Source: Clostridium sardiniense
GTDB taxonomy: Bacteria > Bacillota > Clostridia > Clostridiales > Clostridiaceae
Assembly: GCF_016907995.1 (NCBI RefSeq)
Contig: NZ_JAFBDA010000003.1
Coordinates: 62,001-126,000, forward strand
Direction: 5' to 3'
Length of the DNA: 64,000 bases
Under the pieces are notes generated by a model that did no database searches, was not told the origin of the DNA, and was given only the letters and a program-made list of their open reading frames with translations. Made by a program: the position numbers and the translations under genes. Positions 7,401-15,911 of this stretch are shown here, one piece after another (the stretch's first letter is position 1; each line of letters opens with the position of its first letter).

Positions 7401-8786
7401 CTAGCCTTTTGAAAATTCGTAGTTTCCTGTTCCATCAAATTCTTCCTGGAATTCTTTTTCTGCATATCCTTCAAAATCCTCTGCAAGTTTATCTAATTTC
7501 TCCATAAATTCAGGATCCTTTACCATTAAATCTGCACTAGGGTGTGTAGGTCTAGCTCCTGTAACTTTTACTATTTCTCTAATTTGGTTAGGATTATCAA
7601 TCATAGGACAAGGCATTAATAAATTTTTATTATATGGCTGTCTCTTTCTTAATTCTTTAAAGTATGGACTTTGGAATGCTTCTACGAGTGGTCTTCCCTT
7701 TACATTATCTGTTGAGAAATGTGAGAAAATACAAGGTTCAACATCTTCTTTTGAATTTATATGGCAGTAATATTTTCCTGCAATACATCCTCCAACATAT
7801 GGTGCATCATTGAAGAAGTCTATAGGGAATATCTTCTTAGTCATTCTAATTTCTCTAGTTCTCTTTCCAAGTTTTAATCTTTGTTCTGGTGTTAACATAA
7901 GATCCATATCTTTAACTGGTTCATCTCCAATTGGCATAAACATGAAGTACCATATCATTCTAGCACCTTTTTCTATTAACATATCAATGTACTTATCTGA
8001 TGTGACAACATCTACATTGTTCTTAGCAGTAGCTGAAGAAACTCCAAATGGTATTCCTTTTTCTCTTAAAAGATCCATACCTTTCATTACAGCATCAAAT
8101 ACTCCTTCTCCTCTTCTTGCTTCTGTCTCTTCTTTAAATCCTTCTAAAGAGAACATTGGCATAACATTACCTAGCTCAGCAAGTTTTTCTGCTAATTCTT
8201 CATCAAATAAAGTTCCATTAGTAAATGGAGTAAAGAATACATCATTGTATTTTTTATATATGTCTAACATATATTCATTGAAGAAAGGTTCTCCACCTAG
8301 TATTACTATGTAGTATATACCTAAGTCTCTAGCTTCTTTTATTAATCTATCTACTTCCTCAAATGGAATATCATCTTTTTTACTGTAATTAGCTGCATAA
8401 CAGCCTGTACATCTTAAGTTGCATCTCATTGATGGACTAATTAATATTGTATAAGGAATTTTTGTATCATATTTTTCTCCTTGCTGTTCTCTCTTTGGTA
8501 TTCCATACCATGTAGCATTTCCAACAAAATTAGCAAAGAACTTAGATAAACAATTCTTATTTGTGTTCTTAAGTATATCTTGAATATAATCATGAACAGA
8601 TGGTATTTCTTCATAGTATCTTTGTACTTCATTTATTGAATTTCTAGTCTCATCATCTCTTATACCTTTTCTTATTATATTGAAAATTTTATCGACATTT
8701 TTCTCTGGATTATTTTCTAATACTTGTATTCCTGCTTTTATAATTGCTTCTTTTGTTCCTTTTTTTATGGTATCTTTAATACCCAT
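7401..8786 (-). CDS. Radical SAM protein with C-terminal Cys cluster
   Basis: A 461-residue enzyme. The radical SAM cluster motif CNLRCTGC (CxxxCxxC) sits near residue 122, inside MRCNLRCTGCYAANY, and binds a 4Fe-4S cluster and SAM. YIVILGGEPFFN is the GGE SAM-binding motif. The C-terminal third has further cysteines (GGCIAGKYYCHINS, EPCIFSH, MPCPM), as in SPASM-like proteins that hold auxiliary clusters. An N-terminal helical extension of about 100 residues precedes the core. It is monocistronic, and neighbouring genes give no substrate hint. Related proteins are common in clostridia; the reaction is unknown. Confidence 0.85.
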   Translation of the reverse strand: MGIKDTIKKGTKEAIIKAGIQVLENNPEKNVDKIFNIIRKGIRDDETRNSINEVQRYYEEIPSVHDYIQDILKNTNKNCLSKFFANFVGNATWYGIPKREQQGEKYDTKIPYTILISPSMRCNLRCTGCYAANYSKKDDIPFEEVDRLIKEARDLGIYYIVILGGEPFFNEYMLDIYKKYNDVFFTPFTNGTLFDEELAEKLAELGNVMPMFSLEGFKEETEARRGEGVFDAVMKGMDLLREKGIPFGVSSATAKNNVDVVTSDKYIDMLIEKGARMIWYFMFMPIGDEPVKDMDLMLTPEQRLKLGKRTREIRMTKKIFPIDFFNDAPYVGGCIAGKYYCHINSKEDVEPCIFSHFSTDNVKGRPLVEAFQSPYFKELRKRQPYNKNLLMPCPMIDNPNQIREIVKVTGARPTHPSADLMVKDPEFMEKLDKLAEDFEGYAEKEFQEEFDGTGNYEFSKG

Positions 8787-8956
8787 AAAATCACCTCTCT
8801 AATAAAATATTTCTTTAAAATTGGCACTATAACGTATAAATTCGTCCCAATATATTCCATTGTATTCTTACTAGAAAACAATATCAACTCCTCCCACATA
8901 ATGTTAATATTAATTTCACTTTATTATTCTTTATTAATTTTTTGTTAGTAAAATGA

Positions 8957-8989
8957 AAAAAACGATAAGTTTTACTTATCGTTTTTTTT
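8957..8989 (-). terminator. Terminator of the EIIC gene
   Basis: AAACGATAAG and CTTATCGTTT form a tight hairpin with A- and T-runs on both sides. It lies only a few bases from the EIIC stop codon. The 8787-8956 interval upstream of the radical SAM gene shows no gene. Confidence 0.9.
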
Positions 8990-8991
8990 AA

Positions 8992-10296
8992 TTAATCTAT
9001 TATTTCATTTTCTGATTTCATTAGATTCTTCTCAAAAATCTTAAAAAATGGATAATATATTAATGCACTTAATGGAACCATTAAAAGTACAAATATTACA
9101 TTTCTAAAATCCATTCCTGATAAATATGCCTGAACAAAAAATGGCGTGAAGGAAGGATCTACAATATATCCTGGTGTTATTATTCCTGTAAGCTGTGCCA
9201 AATACCCTAAAGTACATGTAACTATAGGTGTGACTATAAATGGAATACCTAAAATCGGATTAAATACTATTGGACATCCAAAAATTATTGGCTCATTTAT
9301 ACCGCATATTCCTGGAACTAAAGAAAGTTTACTTAATGTCCTTAAATGGGTAGATTTACTTCTCCACATTAAAAATATAAGACCTAATGTATTTCCAGCT
9401 CCTCCTGCAATTGCATACCTAAACATTTGTAGATTCATAAGCTGAGTTGGCTGCCCTCCTGAAGCAACTAAATCAGCATTAATACCTGTATTTGCAATAC
9501 CTAGTGCAAATACAATCGGGAATATTATTGATGTTCCATTAACACCAAATACCCAAAGTATATTACCAAAAGTTATTATAAATAAGAATCCCCAAATATT
9601 ATCAACAGAGGATAATGCAGGTGTTAATATATTCATAATGTTTTGTGGTAAATTAGCTCCTGTATAATTAATTAATACTATGTTTAATCCATATAAAACT
9701 ACTATATTTATAAGTAAAGGAAATAATGAGTTTACAAAAGAAGTAACTGCTGGTGGCACCGTATCTGGGAACTTAACTTGCCATCCTCTTTTTTCTATAA
9801 ATCTTGTAATCTCCACAGATAATAAAGAAATAATAATTGCTACAAATAATCCATTAGCACCTAAAAACTCAGTTGATAACTTTCCGTCTACAACAGGTGC
9901 TGAAACCATCAAGAATACAGCGGTAGATATAAGCCCTGACATTGCTGCATTCATCTCATATTCTTTTGCTAGTGAATATGCTATTGCAAAAGCTGTCATC
10001 ATTCCAACTATCCCCATTGTCAAATCAAATGGCGTTGTTAATATACTATAATTTGCTACAGCGAACTCCTTCCAAGCAAGTAAGAATTTTATAAATATAT
10101 TTGCAGTATCAGCATTTACTAACTCAGGATTTATTGGTGGATTTGCAATTATTAAAAATATTGATCCTACAACTATTAAAGGTAAAGTCATCATCATTCC
10201 TGTTGATACTGACTTTAAATGTATTTCATTTCCTATCTTAGCCCCTATTGGCGATAATATTGAATCTAATCGCATTAAAAGTTTATTTTCTTTCAT
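8992..10296 (-). CDS. PTS EIIC, lactose/cellobiose family
   Basis: A 434-residue membrane permease of the lactose/N,N'-diacetylchitobiose/cellobiose (Lac) PTS family, with about ten transmembrane helices. Signatures include the N-terminal RLDSILSPIGAKIG and GICGINEPIIFGCPIVFNP (about 330-350), which carries the conserved NEP sugar-binding motif. It imports and phosphorylates a beta-glucoside or oligosaccharide together with EIIA and EIIB, neither of which is encoded nearby. It lies 99 bp after the RarA-C-like gene and opposite an RpiR regulator, which probably controls it. The sugar is unknown; chitobiose or cellobiose are candidates. Confidence 0.88.
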   Translation of the reverse strand: MKENKLLMRLDSILSPIGAKIGNEIHLKSVSTGMMMTLPLIVVGSIFLIIANPPINPELVNADTANIFIKFLLAWKEFAVANYSILTTPFDLTMGIVGMMTAFAIAYSLAKEYEMNAAMSGLISTAVFLMVSAPVVDGKLSTEFLGANGLFVAIIISLLSVEITRFIEKRGWQVKFPDTVPPAVTSFVNSLFPLLINIVVLYGLNIVLINYTGANLPQNIMNILTPALSSVDNIWGFLFIITFGNILWVFGVNGTSIIFPIVFALGIANTGINADLVASGGQPTQLMNLQMFRYAIAGGAGNTLGLIFLMWRSKSTHLRTLSKLSLVPGICGINEPIIFGCPIVFNPILGIPFIVTPIVTCTLGYLAQLTGIITPGYIVDPSFTPFFVQAYLSGMDFRNVIFVLLMVPLSALIYYPFFKIFEKNLMKSENEIID

Positions 10297-10395
10297 ATGT
10301 ATGCCCCTTTAACCTTTTTCTATTTTGTTTTATTTTATATCTCCTATAGTAATTTATCTTATAGAAGATATAAAATATTTAAGTACAAATTAATA

Positions 10396-11010
10396 TTAAT
10401 ATTGCCATCCATTATATTTAAATGTTGATGGAACTACATTTTCTGGGTTATATTCTTCTAATATTTTCTCATAACGTTCTTTATAATCATTATCTACTTT
10501 CTTTTGTGGAATAACTAAGCTCGCTTCATTTAAGAAATGGAAAGAATCACGTCCCATTTCCGCTCCTCTTACAGTATGCTTATCTAATGCTATATCAGGT
10601 ATCTCAGGAACTTGTCCCATAGCAAATCCTTTTATGATTATATTCTTTAATAAATCACTTGAACGATCTTTTTCACATTGACATAAATAACGTATTGCAT
10701 GTATGAAGTATATTGGACGATCTCCATCTGCATAATCAAACTCTTTTCTCATTTGATTTAAATTATTTATAATAATTGATGCATTATTATCTCCCATACC
10801 TATATCTTCAACTGTAATTGTAAGTAGTCTTCTCCAAAGTTTATCTTCCATCTGAGGAGAAGTTATGTACATTTCATAAGCAAACTGGCAAGCTTCCTCA
10901 ACCATTCCTCTTCTGATTGATTTTTGTAGAGCTGAAATAACTTCATCTCCACTTAACCCATTACGTGTCTTAACTTTTGCCCATGGATCTTGAATAAATT
11001 TTTTTGTCAT
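10396..11010 (-). CDS. Stand-alone RarA/MgsA C-terminal-domain-like protein
   Basis: A 204-residue soluble, all-helical protein. The segment DEVISALQKSIRRGM through LLTITVEDIGMGD resembles the helical C-terminal region of RarA/MgsA AAA+ recombination factors, which reads ALQKSIRGSD...RIASEDIGLAD. No P-loop or AAA+ module is present, so this is only the oligomerisation/DNA-associated part. It starts the operon with PTS EIIC and is divergent from an RpiR regulator. Such a link to sugar uptake rather than DNA repair is odd. I infer an accessory role in sugar metabolism or regulation; nothing in the sequence proves it. Confidence 0.65.
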   Translation of the reverse strand: MTKKFIQDPWAKVKTRNGLSGDEVISALQKSIRRGMVEEACQFAYEMYITSPQMEDKLWRRLLTITVEDIGMGDNNASIIINNLNQMRKEFDYADGDRPIYFIHAIRYLCQCEKDRSSDLLKNIIIKGFAMGQVPEIPDIALDKHTVRGAEMGRDSFHFLNEASLVIPQKKVDNDYKERYEKILEEYNPENVVPSTFKYNGWQY

Positions 11011-11085
11011 TATAAAAACTCCTTTACTTTAATTTATTTGTTTTGAAAATTTTGTATAGTATAATAACCATAAGGTGGTGATATT

Positions 11086-11793
11086 ATGAACATTGAAAAT
11101 CTTTGCGATAAATACCAACTAGATACCCTTGAAACAAAAATAGTCTCATACCTTTATAATAATATTGATAATTTAAAGAATATTGGTATTCGTACAGTTG
11201 CAAAAGATAATTTTACTTCTACATCAACAATATTTAGACTTTCTAAAAAGTTAGGATTTCAAGGATACTCTGATATGATTAATCAAATATCATCCCAAAA
11301 TGAAGAAAGCTCTAAAAATAATAAATTTGGCTTCTATATGAATGTAACTAATGAGGCATCTGAGAAATTTAATACCTTTTCTACTCTTATGAAAAAATAC
11401 TCCAATAAACAATTAATGGTTGTTGGACTCGGATTTTCTCAAATGGTTGCAAATTACATAAATGAAAGACTATTAGTGTCCGGATTTCGTAGTATCTCTA
11501 CTGTTCATATGCAACTTCTTTCAGAAAGTCATAAGGATGAAGTGCTTCTTATAGTAATTTCTGAATCTGGACACACAGCGAGACTTGTAGATATAGTATC
11601 TCAAGCTAATAAAAATGGTTTAGATATCATAAGCTTTGTTGGTGATGAGACATCTAAAATAGCTGAATCTTCAACACTAACATTTCCAGTTGAAGGTTAT
11701 AATAAATTCAATGCCCTTAATAATATCCCAAATACTTTCTTTGGAGAAACCATTCTACTTTTTGAATATTTACTAGCTAATTATTATCAATAG
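11086..11793 (+). CDS. RpiR/MurR-family transcriptional regulator
   Basis: A 235-residue regulator with an N-terminal helix-turn-helix (residues about 30-60, GIRTVAKDNFTSTSTIFRLSKKLGF) and a C-terminal SIS domain (about 95-220, VVGLGFSQMVAN and VISESGHTARLV) that binds phosphosugars. It is divergent from the RarA-C-like/EIIC pair with 75 bp between, the usual layout for local control. A TATAAT box at 11060-11065 and AAGGTGGTG just before the ATG define its expression signals. Its ligand is probably the phosphorylated product of the adjacent PTS. Confidence 0.9.
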   Translation: MNIENLCDKYQLDTLETKIVSYLYNNIDNLKNIGIRTVAKDNFTSTSTIFRLSKKLGFQGYSDMINQISSQNEESSKNNKFGFYMNVTNEASEKFNTFSTLMKKYSNKQLMVVGLGFSQMVANYINERLLVSGFRSISTVHMQLLSESHKDEVLLIVISESGHTARLVDIVSQANKNGLDIISFVGDETSKIAESSTLTFPVEGYNKFNALNNIPNTFFGETILLFEYLLANYYQ

Positions 11794-11849
11794 ATAATAT
11801 ACCTTGATTATATTATTTATTAGTTTTTATACAATATTATTGGAATTTT

Positions 11850-11882
11850 AAAAAACGTGTTTTCTATTTGAAAACACGTTTC
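11850..11882. terminator. Terminator between RpiR and rhodanese genes
   Basis: ACGTGTTTTC, a 5-nt loop and GAAAACACGT form a perfect 10-bp stem. Six T residues follow on the minus strand and a weaker T-run on the plus strand. It probably serves both convergent genes. Confidence 0.85.
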
Positions 11883-11911
11883 TAATTATATTTAACTATT
11901 TTTATAAATTA

Positions 11912-12217
11912 TTATCCTCTATATGTTGAAGTTCCTCCAGAGATATTTACAACCTTAAAACCGTCTCTAGATAATGCATTACATACTCTACTACTCCTTG
12001 CCCCTGATTGGCATATTATGTGATATTCTTTTTCCTTATTTAAATATTTACTTGGATCTGCTAATAATTTATCCATTGGTATATTTTTAGCATAAGGTAC
12101 ATGTTTAACTTTATATTCATATGGTTCTCTTACATCAATTAAATTTATACCTTTTAAGTTTGATTCTATACTATTTACATTTACTGAATTATATTTTTTA
12201 TTAAAAATTGAAAACAT
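11912..12217 (-). CDS. Single-domain rhodanese
   Basis: A 101-residue sulfurtransferase. The rhodanese fold is shown by INLIDVREPYEY (the DVRE motif) and the active-site loop IICQSGARS, with Cys69 as the persulfide-carrying residue. The loop follows the classic CRxGxRS form with Q at the second position. I chose the ATG at 12217 (MFSIFNKK) because GAAGGA lies 6 nt before it; a GTG six codons upstream lacks a good site. It lies downstream of the Fe-S membrane protein and its CsoR/CstR-like operator, which suggests a job in reactive sulfur handling. Confidence 0.88.
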   Translation of the reverse strand: MFSIFNKKYNSVNVNSIESNLKGINLIDVREPYEYKVKHVPYAKNIPMDKLLADPSKYLNKEKEYHIICQSGARSSRVCNALSRDGFKVVNISGGTSTYRG

Positions 12218-12324
12218 ATCTTTTCCTTCTTTCACACATATTATTATATATTCATATATCCAAATATTACGATATATATTTTATAAAAAATTTCTCTTTA
12301 TTTTAAGAGACTTTAATAAACATT

Positions 12325-12963
12325 TTATTTGATTTTCATACTTAAAGAATCCTTCGGACATGAAAATGTACATTTTTTGCAAGATATACATTGAGTACTA
12401 TCAATTAGTCCACCTTTAAATTCACTAGGCTTTAATCCCATTGGACACTTTTTGGCACAAAGATTACATGATACACATGTATTTTTCACTTCAATTCCAG
12501 TATTACGACCTCTTAGCTTTGCTATAAATCCAGCAATTGATCCCATCGGACAAAAGTTGCACCATATTCTTTCATTAAATATAATACCTAATGCCACTGC
12601 TACGATAGATGTTATTAATATTATTCTATAGAATACAAATCCTATTCCAGACACATCTCCCCAGTTTTTTATAACTCCGCTGGTAAATACCCCTATTACG
12701 AATAGAACCATAAAAATTCTAAACATAGTGCTTCTAAAAAATTCAGGTGATTTTTTTCCTTTAGAGATTTTACTTAATATGTTATCATAGAAATTTCCTC
12801 TTGGGCAAAAGTTTCCACACCAAAATCTCCCTTTTCCAAATATAGATAACATTATTGGTGCTATCATACACATAATAGCTAGTATACCAAACACAAAATT
12901 AAACGGCGCTAGTACTAGAAAGGCTAAAAAAATTACATACCCATACTTTTTATACAGATTCAT
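12325..12963 (-). CDS. NapH-like membrane 4Fe-4S protein
   Basis: A 212-residue membrane protein with four to five hydrophobic segments. Two CxxxCP motifs (RFWCGNFCPRG and IWCNFCPMGS) lie at membrane faces, as in the NapH/MauN/RdxA family of quinol-linked electron carriers. The C-terminus holds two ferredoxin-type 4Fe-4S motifs (CVSCNLCAKKCP and CISCKKCTFSCP). It probably moves electrons between a membrane donor and a soluble partner. It is first in an operon with a rhodanese and is preceded by a consensus promoter and a perfect palindromic operator, so it is probably induced by sulfur species or copper. Confidence 0.85.
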   Translation of the reverse strand: MNLYKKYGYVIFLAFLVLAPFNFVFGILAIMCMIAPIMLSIFGKGRFWCGNFCPRGNFYDNILSKISKGKKSPEFFRSTMFRIFMVLFVIGVFTSGVIKNWGDVSGIGFVFYRIILITSIVAVALGIIFNERIWCNFCPMGSIAGFIAKLRGRNTGIEVKNTCVSCNLCAKKCPMGLKPSEFKGGLIDSTQCISCKKCTFSCPKDSLSMKIK

Positions 12964-12976
12964 TCAACACCTCCAC

Positions 12977-12993
12977 ATACCCCTATGGGGTAT
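12977..12993 (-). promoter_or_regulatory. CsoR/CstR-like operator
   Basis: ATACCCC-TAT-GGGGTAT: 7-bp perfect arms around a 3-bp centre. It sits just downstream of the -10 box and 14 bp before the ATG of the Fe-S gene. G/C-tract half-sites of this form are the recognition sequence of the CsoR/CstR/RcnR repressor family. With a rhodanese in the operon, the persulfide sensor CstR is a better guess than copper-sensing CsoR. No repressor gene of this family is visible in the window. Confidence 0.75.
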
Positions 12994-13003
12994 TAATTAG
13001 TTT

Positions 13004-13032
13004 ATTATATATTCTCTTATACTGTATGTCAA
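13004..13032 (-). promoter_or_regulatory. Consensus promoter of the Fe-S/rhodanese operon
   Basis: Minus strand TTGACA (13032-13027), exactly 17 bp, TATAAT (13009-13004). Both hexamers match the sigma-A consensus perfectly. The operator at 12977-12993 would cover the transcript start region, so this strong promoter is probably kept silent by a repressor. Confidence 0.88.
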
Positions 13033-13067
13033 ATCCTAAAATAGGTGATTGTGTATCCTAAACTTAG

Positions 13068-13107
13068 AAAAGTCTATCTTGAACTTAAATATCCAAGATA
13101 GACTTTT
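13068..13107. terminator. Terminator after the ABC importer operon
   Basis: AAAAGTCTATCTTG (13068-13081) pairs perfectly with 13094-13107. T-runs flank both sides, best on the plus strand. It closes the long minus-strand cluster that ends at 13118. Confidence 0.75.
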
Positions 13108-13117
13108 TATATCATAT

Positions 13118-13897
13118 TTAACATACTATAAATGGCCCTACTTCTGTATAAAGCAAATCAAGCTTACGCTCATATATATCTTCCATTATTCTTATAAACC
13201 TTTTTTCATAATTCTCTTCATTACAATCTATTGAATCTACTATTTTATTATTATTTAAAATTATTATTCTATCTCCATATCTTAGAGCTAAGTTAATATC
13301 ATGTAATGTAATTAATGTGGTTAAATTCTTTTTCCTTATTAAATCCTTCATAAATTTAAAAAAATCATGTTGTTTAACATAGTCTAAGAATGTATTTGGC
13401 TCATCTAAAAGTAATATACTGCATTTTTGAATCAATATTCTTCCCAAATACACTAGCCTTCTTTCTCCACCACTTAACTCTCCTATTAACTTATTTTTTA
13501 AATGTAATATATTAAGCTCATTTAATATATCTTCCACAAGTTTATAGTGATCTTTATTTGGCATTTCAAACATTCCAAGATAGGGAGTTATCCCCATAAG
13601 TATAATATCTTCCACACTATAATTTTGATTTGTGTGAATATGCTGTGGAATATATGATATTAGTTTTCCTCTCTCTTTATCTGATAGCTTAAGCAAATCC
13701 ATATCTCCATACAGTATCTCTCCATTATCTATATTATTTAAATTTGCTATTGATCTAAGAAGAGTTGTTTTACCTGCACCATTTAATCCTAAAAGAACAG
13801 TAACTTCTCCAGGATTAATCTTTATATTTATATCATCAAGTACTGTTTTATCTCCATATGAAACTTTTAAGTCTCTTATTTTTAGTGATTTATTCAT
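13118..13897 (-). CDS. ABC importer ATPase (BtuD/FecE type)
   Basis: A 259-residue ATPase with Walker A GLNGAGKTT, Q-loop, signature LSGGERR, Walker B ILLLDEPNT and a switch histidine (TLHDINLA). It belongs to the class that partners BtuC/FecCD permeases. It overlaps the permease gene by 4 bp. This importer lies at the end of the purine/molybdenum-hydroxylase cluster. BtuCD-type molybdate/tungstate importers (MolABC of Haemophilus) are established, so metal-oxyanion uptake is a reasonable inference alongside iron-chelate transport. Confidence 0.9.
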   Translation of the reverse strand: MNKSLKIRDLKVSYGDKTVLDDINIKINPGEVTVLLGLNGAGKTTLLRSIANLNNIDNGEILYGDMDLLKLSDKERGKLISYIPQHIHTNQNYSVEDIILMGITPYLGMFEMPNKDHYKLVEDILNELNILHLKNKLIGELSGGERRLVYLGRILIQKCSILLLDEPNTFLDYVKQHDFFKFMKDLIRKKNLTTLITLHDINLALRYGDRIIILNNNKIVDSIDCNEENYEKRFIRIMEDIYERKLDLLYTEVGPFIVC

Positions 13898-14883
13898 CTC
13901 ATAACAGCCCCTTTTTTATTAAGAAGATATACAAGAAATGGAGCGCCAAACAATGAAGTTAATATACTTATAGGTATTTCAGTTGTAGTTATACTTCTCG
14001 CTACAGTATCTGCAAGCAATAATATAATAGCTCCAACAACCATTGTTAATGGAATAATTTTTGATATATCATCTTTAGCAAATGATTTAACTATATGAGG
14101 TGCTAGTATTCCAATCCAACTTATAAGCCCAGCAACTGATACCACAGATGAAACCAAAAGAGTTGCTGCAAATATTGCTATTGTTCTTACATACTTAACA
14201 TTAACTCCTAAAAGCTTTGCTTGATCATCTCCCATTGTTAATACCTTTAATCTCCATCTAAATAGTAATAATATAACTGTTGATATTAAAACTAATATAA
14301 AAACATTTATTACACTTTTCCAATCACTATTATAAAACCCTCCCATTAGCCAAAAGTCTATAGCTGGAAGCTCTTTATAAGGATCTGCAAAGTATTTTAT
14401 TATCATAATAAAAGAGGATGTTAATGCACCTGTAACTATTCCTGATATAACGAGTGCTAATACTCTATTACTTCTCATTTTTTTAGATAAAATCAATGAA
14501 AATATAACTGAGCATATCCCAAATAAAAATGATAATCCTTGTATCATAAATGGTGATGCTGACAAGAATACTATTCCAATTGCAGCACCTAATGAACATC
14601 CTGAGCTTACCCCCAACACATCTGGAGATATTAAAGGGTTTTGAAAGATGCTCTGAAAAACCATACCTGATAATGCAAGTGCTGCACCACTAATTATTAC
14701 TAATAGAACTCTTGGTAACCTTATATTAAATAAAAGATTAGCCTCTTGACCATTACCTGTACTATTAAATATAACCTTAATTATTTCATCCATTTTAATG
14801 CTATATCTTCCTATGCATAAAGATAATACTGATAAAACTACCAAGATAATCAGATATGGTAATATTGAGTATTTTTTTATCAT
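13894..14883 (-). CDS. ABC importer permease (FecCD/BtuC type)
   Basis: A 329-residue permease of the FecCD family with about ten transmembrane helices. Conserved stretches include RLPRVLLVIISGAALALSG, then NPLISPDVLGVSSG, and GLISWIGILAPHIVKSF near the C-terminus, which contacts the ATPase. It overlaps both the ATPase gene and the binding-protein gene by 4 bp, showing tight co-translation. Family members carry iron-siderophores, haem, cobalamin or molybdate. The neighbouring molybdopterin genes favour molybdate or tungstate here. Confidence 0.9.
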   Translation of the reverse strand: MIKKYSILPYLIILVVLSVLSLCIGRYSIKMDEIIKVIFNSTGNGQEANLLFNIRLPRVLLVIISGAALALSGMVFQSIFQNPLISPDVLGVSSGCSLGAAIGIVFLSASPFMIQGLSFLFGICSVIFSLILSKKMRSNRVLALVISGIVTGALTSSFIMIIKYFADPYKELPAIDFWLMGGFYNSDWKSVINVFILVLISTVILLLFRWRLKVLTMGDDQAKLLGVNVKYVRTIAIFAATLLVSSVVSVAGLISWIGILAPHIVKSFAKDDISKIIPLTMVVGAIILLLADTVARSITTTEIPISILTSLFGAPFLVYLLNKKGAVMR

Positions 14884-15911
14884 AGCCCAATTTCCTTGTC
14901 TGTTACTTTTAAATCATAAAATTTATTATAGAATTCTTTAGCATCCTTTTTAAAATCTTCAGTACTATATTTATCTGGATGAAGATTATTTACTATCCAA
15001 AGCATACCTAATATTGATGAAGGTGTTGGATAATCCCAAGGCTCCAATGTTGATGGGAATACATATACTTTCTTATTCTTAATTGCATTTACTCCCTTTA
15101 ATCTATTATCTTTTAATACATCATCCACAGTATATTTTGCATATCCTACTATATAAATAACATCTGGATTGTACTCTATTAATTGTTCTACTGATATATT
15201 AGTCCAATATCCTTCATCTATATTTCCTGTAACATTTCTTCCACCTGCTGTATCAATCATATAGTTTTGATACATCTTAGAAGTACAAGTTTTAAGTATA
15301 TTATCACTTCCTGACAGATATACTGATGGCTTATTCTTTATATCCTTTGTCATATCTTTTACTTTGTCTATTGTGTCATCATAATATTTTAGAAGTTCTT
15401 TTGCTCTTTCTTCTGAACCTGAAATCTTTCCAAGAAGCTCTACACAATTATTAAATCCTTCCAATGTTTCTGGCTCTATTGCTACAACTGGTATATTTAA
15501 CTTTTCAAATTGAGGAATAAAGCTTTTAAGTCTAGTTGGGATAATTACTACATCAGGCTTTAATTTCATGCACTCTTCCACATTAATTTCTTTTCCTGTA
15601 CCAACTGCTGGTAAGTCTAAGAACTCTTTAGCTACCTTTTTGTACATCTCCCTATTTTTTGCTTTTGCCTCTATTCCAACTACTTTATCTTTTACACCCA
15701 AACTAATTAATATTGATGTTGAAATATAATAACTTGATATTATCCGATTTGCATCTCCTTTTATTTCAACCTTTCTACCAAGTTGATCCTCAACGACAAT
15801 AGTTTTATTATCTGTGCCCTTATTTTTTGAATCATTAGAACATCCTATAAATAACATCATACTCATCATAGATACAAGTATGATGGATATTACTTTTTTA
15901 AATCCTTTCAT
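14880..15911 (-). CDS. Substrate-binding lipoprotein of the BtuCD-type importer
   Basis: A 343-residue extracellular lipoprotein. The signal peptide ends in the lipobox MLFIGC, with Cys24 as the lipidated residue. The mature part has the two-lobed class III (cluster A) binding-protein fold: DQLGRKVEIKGDANRIIS at the start, KPDVVII in the middle and WDYPTPSSILGMLWIV near the end. It delivers ligand to the permease encoded 4 bp downstream. Ligand identity cannot be read from the sequence. Iron chelates are the default family guess, but position in a molybdenum-enzyme cluster suggests molybdate or tungstate. Confidence 0.85.
   Translation of the reverse strand: MKGFKKVISIILVSMMSMMLFIGCSNDSKNKGTDNKTIVVEDQLGRKVEIKGDANRIISSYYISTSILISLGVKDKVVGIEAKAKNREMYKKVAKEFLDLPAVGTGKEINVEECMKLKPDVVIIPTRLKSFIPQFEKLNIPVVAIEPETLEGFNNCVELLGKISGSEERAKELLKYYDDTIDKVKDMTKDIKNKPSVYLSGSDNILKTCTSKMYQNYMIDTAGGRNVTGNIDEGYWTNISVEQLIEYNPDVIYIVGYAKYTVDDVLKDNRLKGVNAIKNKKVYVFPSTLEPWDYPTPSSILGMLWIVNNLHPDKYSTEDFKKDAKEFYNKFYDLKVTDKEIGL

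Noticed and set aside
7810..8313. 167-codon open frame opposite the radical SAM gene
   Set aside because: It lies wholly inside a confident gene in antisense, without binding site or recognisable domain.
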